From JADJEK01 sp052034255 (GTDB lineage: Bacteria > Planctomycetota > B15-G4 > JADJEK01): a DNA stretch of 64,000 nucleotides. The translations under genes and the position numbers were made by a program. The notes below the pieces were generated by a model. The model did not search any database and was not told the origin of the DNA. It saw nothing but the letters and a program-made list of their open reading frames with translations. Shown here in pieces: positions 13,652 through 22,242 of this stretch (positions within the stretch are counted from its first letter, which is position 1; every line of letters starts with the position of its first letter). Location: assembly GCA_052034255.1 (NCBI GenBank), contig JBPOIU010000031.1, forward strand, positions 1-64,000, written 5' to 3'.

Positions 13652-16600
13652 ATGGGCCCTCACGAAGTCGATCCCGGCTCGTCGTTCGAACGCCTGCTCG
13701 CGCATGAGGCGCTGCTGCGCGCGTTGGCGCGTCGCATCGTCGGCGGGCACGGCGACGACGTCGTTCAGGAGACGTGGATCGCGGCGCTGACCCGGCGATC
13801 CGTCGATCCCGAGAACGAACTCGGATGGCTGGCGCGCGTCACGCGGAACCGCGCGCTGCAATGGCTGCGCGGCGCGCGCCGTCGCGAGGCGCGCGAATCG
13901 CTGGTCGACGCCCCGCGTCCGGCGGATCGCGCCGACGTCGCCGACGTGCTGGCGCGCGAAGAAGAGCGCCGGCGGCTGATCCAGGCCGTCATCGCGCTCG
14001 ATGAGCCTTATCGCACCACGTTGCTGCTGCATGACCTCGAGGGTCAGTCGCTGCGCGCCGTCGCGTCCCGCATGCGCGTGCCGGTCGACACCGTGAAGAC
14101 GCGGCGCAAGCGCGGGCTCTCGAAGCTGCGCGCGGCGTTGCTCCGCGACTTCGGCGGCGATCGGCAGGCTCTCGCGTTGGCGTTCGCTCCGCTGGCGCGG
14201 CTCGACGTCGCGGCGTCGGGTGCCGTCGCGACCGGACTCGGGGCCGGAGGAATCGCCGTGAAGTGGGTGTGGAGCACCGCAGCGCTCGTGATGTTGGCCG
14301 TCGGCGCGTGGTTCGTCGTCGACCCGAGCGACGCGTCTTCCGAACGGCCCGCGGCGCCGTTCGCGCCGCGACCACGCGCCGGGGCGGACCGCGCGCCGAC
14401 GGCCGCGATCGCCGAGGACGTCGCATCGCCGCCATCCGAACGCACGGCTGCGGCGACGAACGCCGCACCGGCGGCGTCCGTGCTGCGTGGCCGCGTGCTG
14501 ACGCTCGCCGACGCGCCGATCCCCGGCGCTTCGGTCTACGTGGTCGATGCGGCCGATCCAGGCGGAGTCGACCTCGCGGTGGATCCGAATCGCTCTGGGG
14601 TCGAAGTCGTGACGACGGATGCGCACGGAGCGTTCTCGTGCCCCGTCTCCACCGCGATGCGCAGCGCGCGCATCGCGGTCGTCGCGCCAGGCATGGCTCC
14701 CACGGTGCGCGAGATCGCGATCGCGGACCCGCTCGATCACGCTGTCCGGCTCGCTCCGAGCGGTGCGCTGAGCGGGCGAGTGCATGACGAGTTCGGCCAG
14801 GGAATCGCCGGAGCGATCGTTCGCTTCAGCGCGTGGCTCGGGCCGTTCGCCGTGCAGTGCGCGAGCACGACGTCGGAGGCGGGGACGTTCGTCCTCGAGG
14901 GCATTCCGGTCGCGGGCTCGTCCGTGGCGTTCTCCGCCTCGTCGAACGCGTGGCTCGACGTGAGTGCGAACGGGTTCGCCCCCGCCGTCGTGCCCGTTGC
15001 CCACGCTCCAGCGGCGGGAGATGGCAGTGGCTCGTCCCTCGACGTGGAGCTGACACGGGGGCGCGCGCTCGAGGTGATCGTCGTCGACGCCGTGAGCAAC
15101 GCGCGCGTGGCCGATGCGCGCGTCGTGGCGTGGTCGATCGAGGGGCCGGCGGAGCATCCGTTCGCGCGCGAAGGACTCGGGCCAGATCGGGATCGCATCT
15201 GGGCGGACGTTCAAACCGACGCGAACGGGACGTGCGAGCTTTCCGCGGTGCCGCGCCATGCCAAGTGTCCCGCGACGACGTCGCTCGCGGATGAGGGCGG
15301 CGCGATCATCGGCTACGTCGCCGCCGTCCGCCCGGACGGTGCGATCGCGTGCGCTCCGCTCCATGCCACGGATGCGGACGCGCGGTCGAGTGTCACGCTG
15401 GCCGTGGTCCATCGTTCGACGGTCCATGGTCGCGTGGTCGACTCGGGGCGCCATGCCGTCGACGCCCATGTGGCGCTCGAGGGCGATGTGGTCGACGTGC
15501 CCTGGCCATATGCGTTGCGCGACGCCGTTGCCGACATCGCCTCGGCCGCGAACGGCAGCTTCACGCTGTCGTGCGTTCTGCGCGAGCCAGCACCCTCGCG
15601 CGTGACGCTGACCGTCTCCGGCGCGGAGGGCTTCGCGCGGGCCGATGTCGAGCTGCGACCGGGGGCCGCGGTGGACGTCGGCGAGCTCGTGCTGGGAAGC
15701 GCGGCGTCGGCGATCCTCGAGGTTCTCGACGAGAGCGGGGCGCCAGTCTCCGGCGCCGCGTTCGAAAGCGTGCCGCCGGGGTTCACCTGGCCGCGTTCCG
15801 GCACGGACGGGCGCAGCGTCCTCGCGTTCGCTTCCGACGATGCGCCGGTCGCCGCGTGCGCCGCGCTGGTCTTCGCGCCGGGATACGGAGTCGTCAAGTC
15901 CCCGCCGCTCGCGCCGTCGACGCGGCCCTCGATCGTGCGCGTGACCGTCGCGCCCGAGGCCGTCTTGCGCGGCCGCGTCGACGAAGCCGACGGATCGCCC
16001 GCGGCCGGCTGCTTCGTGCGCGTGGAAGCGTCGATCGCGCCGCGCGATCCGCTCACGCCGCGCACGCGACGCCCCGAAGAGACGCTCGACGGCCCCCTGG
16101 TCGGGCTCGGCGCCGCGGTCTGCGACGTCGCGGGGCAGTTCGAGTTGCGCGGGCTTCCAGCCGGTCCGTACCGCGTCTACGCCGTCGCGGTATCGAGTTC
16201 GATCCCCAAGGCGCCGTCGCGGGTCACGGAAGTCGACGGCGTGATGGCGGGACCCGAGCCGTGCGTGTTGCGGTTGCCTCCGCGGCAGGAAGCGCTCGGC
16301 TTCGGCGCGATTCGGGTGGTCGACGCACGGACCGGCGTACCGCGCGCCGACGCCGAGCTGCGGATCGAGTCCGTCGATCCCTCGGTCGTGCGTGGGATCG
16401 AGCGCCTCGACGCGTCGAGTTGGCGGCTCGATGTCGCTCCGGCGTCGCCGACCCGCGTTCGCGTGGTCGTGCCGGGTTTCGGGTTCGTCGACCGGGAGCT
16501 CGCGGTCGCGACGGGCGACAACGGGGAGTGGACGCTGCGCGTTGGTGAAGGCGCGACACTGCGTGGCTTCGTTCGCGGCAGCGGCGCACCGTTGCGGGAT

Positions 16601-17086
16601 GGCGCCGAGCTGTACTTCGTCGACGAGCGCGAGGGGCGAGGTCCCCGCGCGGAGCTCGGCCCCGATGGGTCCTTCGTCGTGCGCGGCGTCGCTGCGGGCA
16701 CGTATCGACCGCAAGTCTGGAGTCCGGACCGCGGTGACGGAGCGACGGACATCGTGGTGGCGGCCGACGACCCTCCTTGGGTCGTGGAGGTCGGCGCGAC
16801 CGAGCTCGTGCGGGACGTCGACGTGAGCGCCGGTGGCGAAGTGCGCATCGTCGTGCGACCGCACATCGGTCCACTGCCGGGGCGACCGTCGTTCACGATC
16901 GAAGACGAACGCCAACGGATCGTGCGCCGCACGCATGCACTCGGCGCCGGAGACGCGACACGCTACGGAATCGCTCCCGGCGCATACGTGCTCGTGGTCG
17001 CGATCGACGACGTCGTGCGGGAGCGCACGCCGTTCACCGTCCGCGCCCATGAGTCGACGCGCGTCAGCGTGACGTTGCCGGAGTGA
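13652..17086 (+). CDS. ECF sigma factor fused to membrane segment and extracytoplasmic regulatory-like domains
   Basis: Residues about 10-165 are an ECF sigma factor: region 2 with VVQETWIAAL and WLARVTRNRALQWLR, and region 4 with LDEPYRTTLLLHDLEG and RAVASRMRVPVDTVKTRRKR. After a short linker comes one strong transmembrane segment (STAALVMLAVGAWFVV, about 213-228). About 900 residues of repeated beta-sandwich units follow, of the carboxypeptidase regulatory-like type (for example VLRGRVLTLADAPIPGA, ALSGRVHDEFGQGIAGA, VLRGRVDEADGSPAAG). The sigma domain would thus face the cytoplasm and the rest the periplasm. Large C-terminal extensions on ECF sigma factors are known in planctomycetes. No separate anti-sigma gene is adjacent. 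The ATG at 13652 is used; GTG at 13643 is also possible. Inverted repeat copies flank the gene. Confidence 0.88.
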   Translation: MGPHEVDPGSSFERLLAHEALLRALARRIVGGHGDDVVQETWIAALTRRSVDPENELGWLARVTRNRALQWLRGARRREARESLVDAPRPADRADVADVLAREEERRRLIQAVIALDEPYRTTLLLHDLEGQSLRAVASRMRVPVDTVKTRRKRGLSKLRAALLRDFGGDRQALALAFAPLARLDVAASGAVATGLGAGGIAVKWVWSTAALVMLAVGAWFVVDPSDASSERPAAPFAPRPRAGADRAPTAAIAEDVASPPSERTAAATNAAPAASVLRGRVLTLADAPIPGASVYVVDAADPGGVDLAVDPNRSGVEVVTTDAHGAFSCPVSTAMRSARIAVVAPGMAPTVREIAIADPLDHAVRLAPSGALSGRVHDEFGQGIAGAIVRFSAWLGPFAVQCASTTSEAGTFVLEGIPVAGSSVAFSASSNAWLDVSANGFAPAVVPVAHAPAAGDGSGSSLDVELTRGRALEVIVVDAVSNARVADARVVAWSIEGPAEHPFAREGLGPDRDRIWADVQTDANGTCELSAVPRHAKCPATTSLADEGGAIIGYVAAVRPDGAIACAPLHATDADARSSVTLAVVHRSTVHGRVVDSGRHAVDAHVALEGDVVDVPWPYALRDAVADIASAANGSFTLSCVLREPAPSRVTLTVSGAEGFARADVELRPGAAVDVGELVLGSAASAILEVLDESGAPVSGAAFESVPPGFTWPRSGTDGRSVLAFASDDAPVAACAALVFAPGYGVVKSPPLAPSTRPSIVRVTVAPEAVLRGRVDEADGSPAAGCFVRVEASIAPRDPLTPRTRRPEETLDGPLVGLGAAVCDVAGQFELRGLPAGPYRVYAVAVSSSIPKAPSRVTEVDGVMAGPEPCVLRLPPRQEALGFGAIRVVDARTGVPRADAELRIESVDPSVVRGIERLDASSWRLDVAPASPTRVRVVVPGFGFVDRELAVATGDNGEWTLRVGEGATLRGFVRGSGAPLRDGAELYFVDEREGRGPRAELGPDGSFVVRGVAAGTYRPQVWSPDRGDGATDIVVAADDPPWVVEVGATELVRDVDVSAGGEVRIVVRPHIGPLPGRPSFTIEDERQRIVRRTHALGAGDATRYGIAPGAYVLVVAIDDVVRERTPFTVRAHESTRVSVTLPE

Positions 17087-17095
17087 ACCCACCGA

Positions 17096-17238
17096 AACGA
17101 ATTCACGAGGTGTCCGAGGCGGCACCCCGGTCGCGAAGCGACCGACTTCTTGACCGCCGCATTCACAGGTCGTTCGCGTCCATCGACGCCGGTCACCCGT
17201 GAACTCGGCGACTGCCGTCGCCGAGCACCACCTGGAAG
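17096..17238 (-). repeat. Dispersed repeat, copy B (inverted relative to A and C)
   Basis: Read on the minus strand this stretch matches copy A: GGCGACGGCAGTCGCC, then GACGCGAACGACCTGTG, then GCGGTCAAGAAGTCGGTCGC and a GC-rich tail. It starts 10 bp after the stop of the ECF sigma fusion, whose other side carries copy A. It fills most of the 243-bp gap before the end of etfA, where no gene was found. Confidence 0.8.
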
Positions 17239-17329
17239 GCCGAGAGCGAGCTCGAGGGAGTCGCCGCGGCGCGTTCGCTCTCGAGCGACGTCGACTCGCG
17301 TGGAGTCTGCGCGGCGCGCGTCGCCGTGC

Positions 17330-18316
17330 TCAGGAACCTTTGACCTTGCGGATCTCGGCGGTGAGCGCAGGGACGATTTCGAACACGTCGCCGACGATGC
17401 CGTAGGTCGCGAGCTTGAAGATCGGCGCTTCCTTGTCCTTGTTGATCGCGACGATCACGCGCGACGACGACATGCCGGCGAGGTGCTGGATCGCGCCGGA
17501 GATGCCGCACGCGATGTACAGGTTCGGCGACACGGTCTTGCCGGTCTGACCGACCTGGTCCCCATGGGATCGCCAACCCGCGTCGACCACAGCACGCGAG
17601 GCGCCGACCGCCGCGCCGAGCGCGCCGGCGAGTTCCTCGAGCAGCGCGAAGTGCTCGGGACCCTTCATGCCGCGACCGCCCGAGACGATGACGTCGGCCT
17701 CGGTCAGTTCGACGGTCTTTCCACCCTCCGGAGCGATCACCGACTTCAGCACGACGCGCGGTGCGCGCTGCGCGGACGGCTGCCACGCGACGGGTGTCGC
17801 GGGTGCGCCACCGGACTTCGCGGGTGTGAATACGTTCGGGCGCAGCGTGGCCAGGAAGCGGCCGCCCTTCGGCTTGACGGTCCAATACGCCTTGCCCGCG
17901 TACACCGGTCGGCGCGCGACGATCGCGCCACCGTCGACGTCGAGCGCCACGCAATCGGCGACCAGCGGCGACAGCAGCAGCGCGGACAACCGCGGCGCGA
18001 GGTCCTTGCCCTGCGCCGAGTGCGGCAGCAACACCGCGGTCGCGTTGCGCTGTTCGCACAGTTCCTTCAGCGCGCGCGCGTATGCGCCGGGGGCGTACCC
18101 CGCGAACGCTTCGCCGGTCGCCAGCACGACTTCGTCCGCGCCGTAGCCGCCGAGGTCCGCCGCATTGCCGACCGACTGGGTCGCGATGACGACTGCAGTG
18201 ACCTTCGCGCCACCGAGCTTCTTCGCCAGCGCCGCCGCGGCGGTGACGACCTCGAATGCGCTCTTCTTCAGGACGCCGTCGCGCTGTTCGGCGAAGGCGA
18301 GGATGGTGTGGCTCAT
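17330..18316 (-). CDS. etfA: Electron transfer flavoprotein, alpha subunit
   Basis: The 328-residue subunit binds FAD and, with EtfB, passes electrons from acyl-CoA and related dehydrogenases towards the respiratory quinone pool. The C-terminal FAD domain is clear: SGGRGMKGPEHF, then QVGQTGKTVSPNLYIACGIS, then HLAGMSSSRVIVAINKD. It follows etfB by 64 bp on the same strand, so the pair should be one transcription unit. No ETF-quinone oxidoreductase or acyl-CoA dehydrogenase gene is adjacent. Confidence 0.96.
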   Translation of the reverse strand: MSHTILAFAEQRDGVLKKSAFEVVTAAAALAKKLGGAKVTAVVIATQSVGNAADLGGYGADEVVLATGEAFAGYAPGAYARALKELCEQRNATAVLLPHSAQGKDLAPRLSALLLSPLVADCVALDVDGGAIVARRPVYAGKAYWTVKPKGGRFLATLRPNVFTPAKSGGAPATPVAWQPSAQRAPRVVLKSVIAPEGGKTVELTEADVIVSGGRGMKGPEHFALLEELAGALGAAVGASRAVVDAGWRSHGDQVGQTGKTVSPNLYIACGISGAIQHLAGMSSSRVIVAINKDKEAPIFKLATYGIVGDVFEIVPALTAEIRKVKGS

Positions 18317-18380
18317 GGGTTCGTGCTCCGCATTGGGGTCATGGTTGGGAACGTGGATCCGTCGATGGATGCACGCACCG

Positions 18381-19130
18381 TCACAGCGCCTTCGCGTCCT
18401 CGCGCAGGAGCTTCACCAGCAGCGGAACGGCCGCCGCGCCTTCACCCACGATCTTGCCTTCGGGCCGCGGGGCGGGCGGCTCCATCTTCAGGACCTCGAC
18501 CTTCACGTCGCTCGGGGTCACCGCGAGTTCGTCGAGCTTCTTCGACTTCGCGGCCATGATGCCCTTCAGCGAGGCATAGCGCGGTTCGTTCAGACCCTTC
18601 TGCGCCGTCAGCACGCACGGCAGGGGCAGCTCGAATACTTCGAGCTTGCCCTCGGCTTCGCGCTGGACCGTGGCGTTGCCCGTGCCGAGCTCGACCTTGA
18701 CGACCTCGGCGACCGCCGGAAGGTCCAGCAAGGTCGCGACCAGCAGACCGACCTGTGCGTTGTCGTGATCGACGGCCTGCTTGCCGAAGAACACCACGTC
18801 GTGCGGGATCTGCTTCAAGGCCTCGGCGAGCGCCATCGCGGTCGACAGCGGGTCACGCTGGAGTTGATCGTCCTTGACCAGCACGGCGCGGTCGGCGCCC
18901 ATCGCGAGACAGTGGCGGAGCTCCTTGGAGGAGTCGGCCGGGCCGACCGACAGCACCGTGACGGTGCCGCCGTGCTTCTCCTTCAGGCGCAGGCACTCCT
19001 CCACCGCGAACTCGTCGTACGGGTTGACGACGTAGGTCACACCGGCTGGGTCCATCGTGCGGCCGTCCTGGCCGACTCGGATCTTGGAAGCGGTGTCGGG
19101 CACACGCTTCACGCACGCGACGAAGTTCAT
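18381..19130 (-). CDS. etfB: Electron transfer flavoprotein, beta subunit
   Basis: The 249-residue protein starts MNFVACVKRVPDTASKIRV, typical of EtfB, with GGGAGC ahead of the ATG at 19130. The family pattern VLSVGPADSSKELRHCLAMGADRAVLV is present, as are GKQAVDHDNAQVG and LPCVLTAQKGLNEPRYASLKGIMAAK, which form the nucleotide site and the recognition loop that contacts partner dehydrogenases. It is the first gene of the etfBA pair. Confidence 0.96.
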   Translation of the reverse strand: MNFVACVKRVPDTASKIRVGQDGRTMDPAGVTYVVNPYDEFAVEECLRLKEKHGGTVTVLSVGPADSSKELRHCLAMGADRAVLVKDDQLQRDPLSTAMALAEALKQIPHDVVFFGKQAVDHDNAQVGLLVATLLDLPAVAEVVKVELGTGNATVQREAEGKLEVFELPLPCVLTAQKGLNEPRYASLKGIMAAKSKKLDELAVTPSDVKVEVLKMEPPAPRPEGKIVGEGAAAVPLLVKLLREDAKAL

Positions 19131-19520
19131 GCGAGCTCCCGGGATTGGACGCGCCGGCGAGCCAGGACGGCCGTATGGCCAGGGTCGCAAGACCCCGCCA
19201 CCCGCCCGGCGCTCCTCGGATCCGGTCGCGAAGGGGCAAAGAGCTTATCAGCCGGACTTCGAAGTCGGACCCGCTTTGACGACGTCGACCTTGGGCGTTT
19301 CGTCGCGGCCCGCTGGCCGCCGGCGGGGATCCAGGAGGCTCCGGTCGCATCACGAACTGCGCGAGATTTCGAACAAGTCACCGACGGATTTGCTGCCGCC
19401 ACGTCTCATGGCATCAACGAGTTGGCGGGTCGGCGGGTTGGCGAGTAGGCCGCGGTCACTCGAACGCGAGGTCGAGCTACCCCGGAACGAAACCACGCTG
19501 CCGCCAGGAGGTCGATGTCG
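19131..19520. other. Gene-free spacer between divergent genes
   Basis: No convincing gene was found. The spacer separates etfB (minus) from the serine hydrolase (plus) and should hold both promoters. The only structure noted is the perfect 12-bp palindrome GACTTCGAAGTC at 19255-19266, about 125 bp upstream of etfB, next to an AT-richer GAGCTTATCA that could belong to the etfB promoter. This is suggestive only. Confidence 0.4.
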
Positions 19521-20660
19521 ATGCGAGCCGCTCTGCGAGTCGTGACGAGCGTGTCGGTCGTGTTGTCGCTTTGGCTCGTCGGTCGACCGGTCACGGCGCT
19601 CGGCGGGCCGCTCGACAAACCCGTGAAGCCGGTGAAGAAGGGCAAGGCAGGGGATGCCACGGATCCCGTCGTGGTGGCCGGCGCGGTCGGCAAGGAGTTG
19701 GACGCCCTATGCAGCTCGACCGACCGCTTTCCGCAGGGCCTGTCCGGCTGCGTGCTGGTCGCGCGCGGGGGCAAGATCCTGCTGCAGAAAGGGTATGGGA
19801 TCGCGAACGCGGCGACCAAAGCCCCGATGCGAGCGGACGCGGTGTTCGATTGGTGCTCCGTCACGAAGCAGTTCACGGCCGCGGCGGTTCTCAAACTGCA
19901 GATGCAAAAGAAGCTCTCGATCGATGACCCGATCGCGAAGCACTTCAAGGACGTGCCGAAGGACAAAGCCAAGGTCACGATCCGTCACCTGCTGAACCAC
20001 ACGTCCGGCATCGGTCCTCGAACGGGATTCGGGCAGGCGGAGGCCGGTAGCCGGGAAGCTCTCGTGCGATGGTTCCTCGGCTCACCGGTCGTCGCCGAAC
20101 CCGGCGCGAAGTGGGACTACAGCAACGCCGCGTACTTCGCGCTGGCGGCGTTGGTCGAGATGAAGTCCGGGAAGTCGTGGGAGTCGTTCCTGCGCGAGGA
20201 ATTGTTCGAGCCGGCGCGGATGACGACGGCGCGTTGCATCGGCGACGTCGATCTCGATCTGGACCGCGTTCCGCTCGACGCGCGCGGCACCGGACAAGCG
20301 TTCGAGTACGGCAACGACTTGTCATGGGGCTATCGCGGCGCCGGCGGAGTCGTCGCGTCGGTGACCGACATGCTGGCGTGGGACCGAGCGTTGCGCGGAA
20401 CGAAGATCTTGTCCGAAGCCGCGAAGCGGGAGTACTACACGGTCGGTCTGGAGCAGTACGCGCTCGGCTGGGAACTCCAGCAGTGGGCCGGCCACACGGC
20501 GTACACGCACTCGGGGCACACCGGTGAAGTGGTGACGTTCTACTTCCGCAGTATCGACCCGGACGTGGTCGTGGCGATCGCGTTCAACGAGGAGCCGCCG
20601 CCCGTGCATCCGGGAACGCTGGCGCGAGAGCTCGCGGATCTCGCGCGCGCCGCCGACTGA
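19521..20660 (+). CDS. Exported serine hydrolase of the beta-lactamase (class C / PBP4*-like) family
   Basis: The 379-residue protein has a signal peptide followed by a Lys/Pro-rich linker. The penicillin-recognising fold is supported by SVTK (catalytic Ser about 113, general base Lys about 116), YSN at about 200-202, and HSGHTG at about 330-335 in place of KTG. The pattern HLLNHTSGI is also typical. Such proteins act as D-Ala-D-Ala peptidases, esterases or amidases, and the sequence does not show which. AGGAGG lies 9 bases before ATG 19521 but only 3 before ATG 19515, so the former is preferred. A long inverted repeat follows the stop. Confidence 0.9.
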   Translation: MRAALRVVTSVSVVLSLWLVGRPVTALGGPLDKPVKPVKKGKAGDATDPVVVAGAVGKELDALCSSTDRFPQGLSGCVLVARGGKILLQKGYGIANAATKAPMRADAVFDWCSVTKQFTAAAVLKLQMQKKLSIDDPIAKHFKDVPKDKAKVTIRHLLNHTSGIGPRTGFGQAEAGSREALVRWFLGSPVVAEPGAKWDYSNAAYFALAALVEMKSGKSWESFLREELFEPARMTTARCIGDVDLDLDRVPLDARGTGQAFEYGNDLSWGYRGAGGVVASVTDMLAWDRALRGTKILSEAAKREYYTVGLEQYALGWELQQWAGHTAYTHSGHTGEVVTFYFRSIDPDVVVAIAFNEEPPPVHPGTLARELADLARAAD

Positions 20661-20663
20661 CAG

Positions 20664-20719
20664 AACGTGAATCAATTGGGGGCAGACCCAACGGGGACTG
20701 CCCCCCATTGATTCACGTT
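20664..20719. repeat. Long near-perfect inverted repeat after the serine hydrolase gene
   Basis: The 22-base arm AACGTGAATCAATTGGGGGCAG (20664-20685; given here only to locate it) pairs with 20698-20719 with one mismatch, around a 12-base loop rich in GGGG and ACCC. It begins 3 bases after the stop codon. No T-run follows, so it may end transcription weakly or belong to a dispersed palindromic family. The GTGAATCAATT core recurs near 20870 at the end of repeat copy C. Confidence 0.85.
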
Positions 20720-20743
20720 CGAGGCGGCGCAGCCGCCGGACTC

Positions 20744-20878
20744 ACCAGGTATCCGAGGCGACGGCAGTCGCCGCCTCGTTCAACAGGCACTGATGTACGG
20801 CGTTGAATGACGCGAACGACCTGTTGATACGGCGGCAGCCGCCGCCGTCGGCACCTTGTGCGTTCGGCTGTGAATCAA
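20744..20878 (+). repeat. Dispersed repeat, copy C
   Basis: This copy is the closest match to copy A: from ACCAGGTATCCGAGGCGACG through TGATGTACGGCGTTGAATGA and CGCGAACGACCTGTTGATAC to TCGGCACCTTGTGCGTTCGG the two align with few changes. It differs by carrying GGCGGCAGCCGCC where A has a longer stretch. Together with the preceding inverted repeat it accounts for most of the 322 gene-free bases here. Confidence 0.85.
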
Positions 20879-20982
20879 TTCCTCGAAGCGAGGGCTTGTG
20901 TCACGGCCTCTGAATCGCGGCGGGCCGGCCGCTCGAAGCGCCATGCGGTACCGCCTCGCAGCGCGGGAGTCGTTCCCGATCG

Positions 20983-22059
20983 TCAGGCGTGCGCGAACTC
21001 GGCGGGTAGCAGGACGGCATGACGCAGCATGCCGGCGCGCGCGAGGTCGAACAGCACGTGGGTCAGGCGCTGGTCGAGGCGGCCGTTCTCGCACTCCTGT
21101 TCGAGGACGGCCATCGCGGCGCTCGGTTCCATCGGACTGCGGTACGAACGGTTCGACGTGATCGCATCCCAATAGTCCGCGATGCGCACGATCCGCGCGT
21201 CGAGCGGTATCTGCTCGCCCTTCAATCCGTCCGGATATCCCGTGCCGTCGAGGTTCTCGTGGTGCCAACGGATCATCGAGACCACCGGCGCCAAGCACGC
21301 GATCGGCTGGCAGAGATCGGCGCCACGTCCCGGGTGTTCCTTCATGATCGCGTACTCGTCGGCGGTCAGCGGGCCCGGCTTGTCGAGGATGCAGTCCGGG
21401 ATGGCGAGTTTGCCGATGTCGTGCAGGCGCGCGCCGAGCGCGATGCGGTCGATCTCGTCCTTCGACAGACCGATGCGTTCGGACATCAGTGCCGCGATGC
21501 GCGAGACGCGGTCGGAGTGCTGGCGCGTGTATCGACTCTTCATGTCGATGATGTGCGCGAGCGCCAGCATGAACTCCTTCAGGTGCGACTCGTCGGCGTT
21601 GCGGCGCTCCTTCAGGCGTTCGAGTTCGAGCGAGCGCCGCTGCAGGTGCTGCTTCTCGACCACGCGGTGGATCGTCGCCAGCACTTCCTCGAAGCGGAAC
21701 GGCTTCTTGAAGAAGTCGAACGCGCCGACCTTCAACGACTGGATCGCGAACTCGAGTTCGAGATGGCCGGTGACCACCGCGACGTCGACGTCCGGGTAGT
21801 CGCGGCGCACGTGCGAGAGCAATTCGAGTCCGCCCATGCCCGGCATCGTCAGGTCCGTCAGGACGAGGAAGAAGCGCTGCTTGCGCAGGCAATCGAGTGC
21901 TTCATGGCCATTGCGGGCTTCGACGACGTGCGGGTAACCGCTGGCCCGGACGAAGCTGGCGAGCGCTTCGCGAATTCCGTCCTCGTCATCGACGATGAGG
22001 ATTCCGCGCTCCGATGGACGATCTTCGATCACGGCGCCCCTCCCAGTCGAAATGGCCAC
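20983..22059 (-). CDS. Response regulator with HD-GYP c-di-GMP phosphodiesterase domain
   Basis: The 358-residue protein has a receiver domain (about 18-135) with the acidic pair DDE near 24-26, the phosphoacceptor Asp69 in LTDLTMPGMGG, and KKPF at about 118-121. A short coiled coil leads to the HD-GYP domain (about 160-345) with HDIGK at 213-217, HHENLDGTGYPDGL at about 266-279 and RIVRIADYWDAI. These residues are the metal and substrate signature of enzymes that hydrolyse cyclic di-GMP. Phosphorylation by an unlinked sensor kinase would control activity. A predicted c-di-GMP riboswitch lies 14 kb away in this window. Confidence 0.95.
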   Translation of the reverse strand: MAISTGRGAVIEDRPSERGILIVDDEDGIREALASFVRASGYPHVVEARNGHEALDCLRKQRFFLVLTDLTMPGMGGLELLSHVRRDYPDVDVAVVTGHLELEFAIQSLKVGAFDFFKKPFRFEEVLATIHRVVEKQHLQRRSLELERLKERRNADESHLKEFMLALAHIIDMKSRYTRQHSDRVSRIAALMSERIGLSKDEIDRIALGARLHDIGKLAIPDCILDKPGPLTADEYAIMKEHPGRGADLCQPIACLAPVVSMIRWHHENLDGTGYPDGLKGEQIPLDARIVRIADYWDAITSNRSYRSPMEPSAAMAVLEQECENGRLDQRLTHVLFDLARAGMLRHAVLLPAEFAHA

Positions 22060-22242
22060 GCACGGAGTGCGGATGCCTTGTATCGGAGGGGCCGATGTGG
22101 CCGGGTGAGTTCTTCCAGGTTTTCCACGCCTTGGTCCACAGGTTGTGCACCGTTGTGTAACAGCGGTGAAACATCCGCAACGCGGGCAGGAAATGGCTGT
22201 TTGCCCCCAGGACTGGGGAACATCGCGTATTCGGAGTGTCGA

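Noticed and set aside
13481..17125. Open frame of about 3.6 kb on the minus strand opposite the ECF sigma fusion
   Set aside because: It is a compositional shadow: the plus strand has clear sigma regions 2 and 4, and the antisense product has no recognisable feature.
13445..20878. Insertion sequence or transposon
   Set aside because: No transposase or recombinase gene and no target-site duplication could be recognised near any of the three repeat copies, so they are listed only as repeats.
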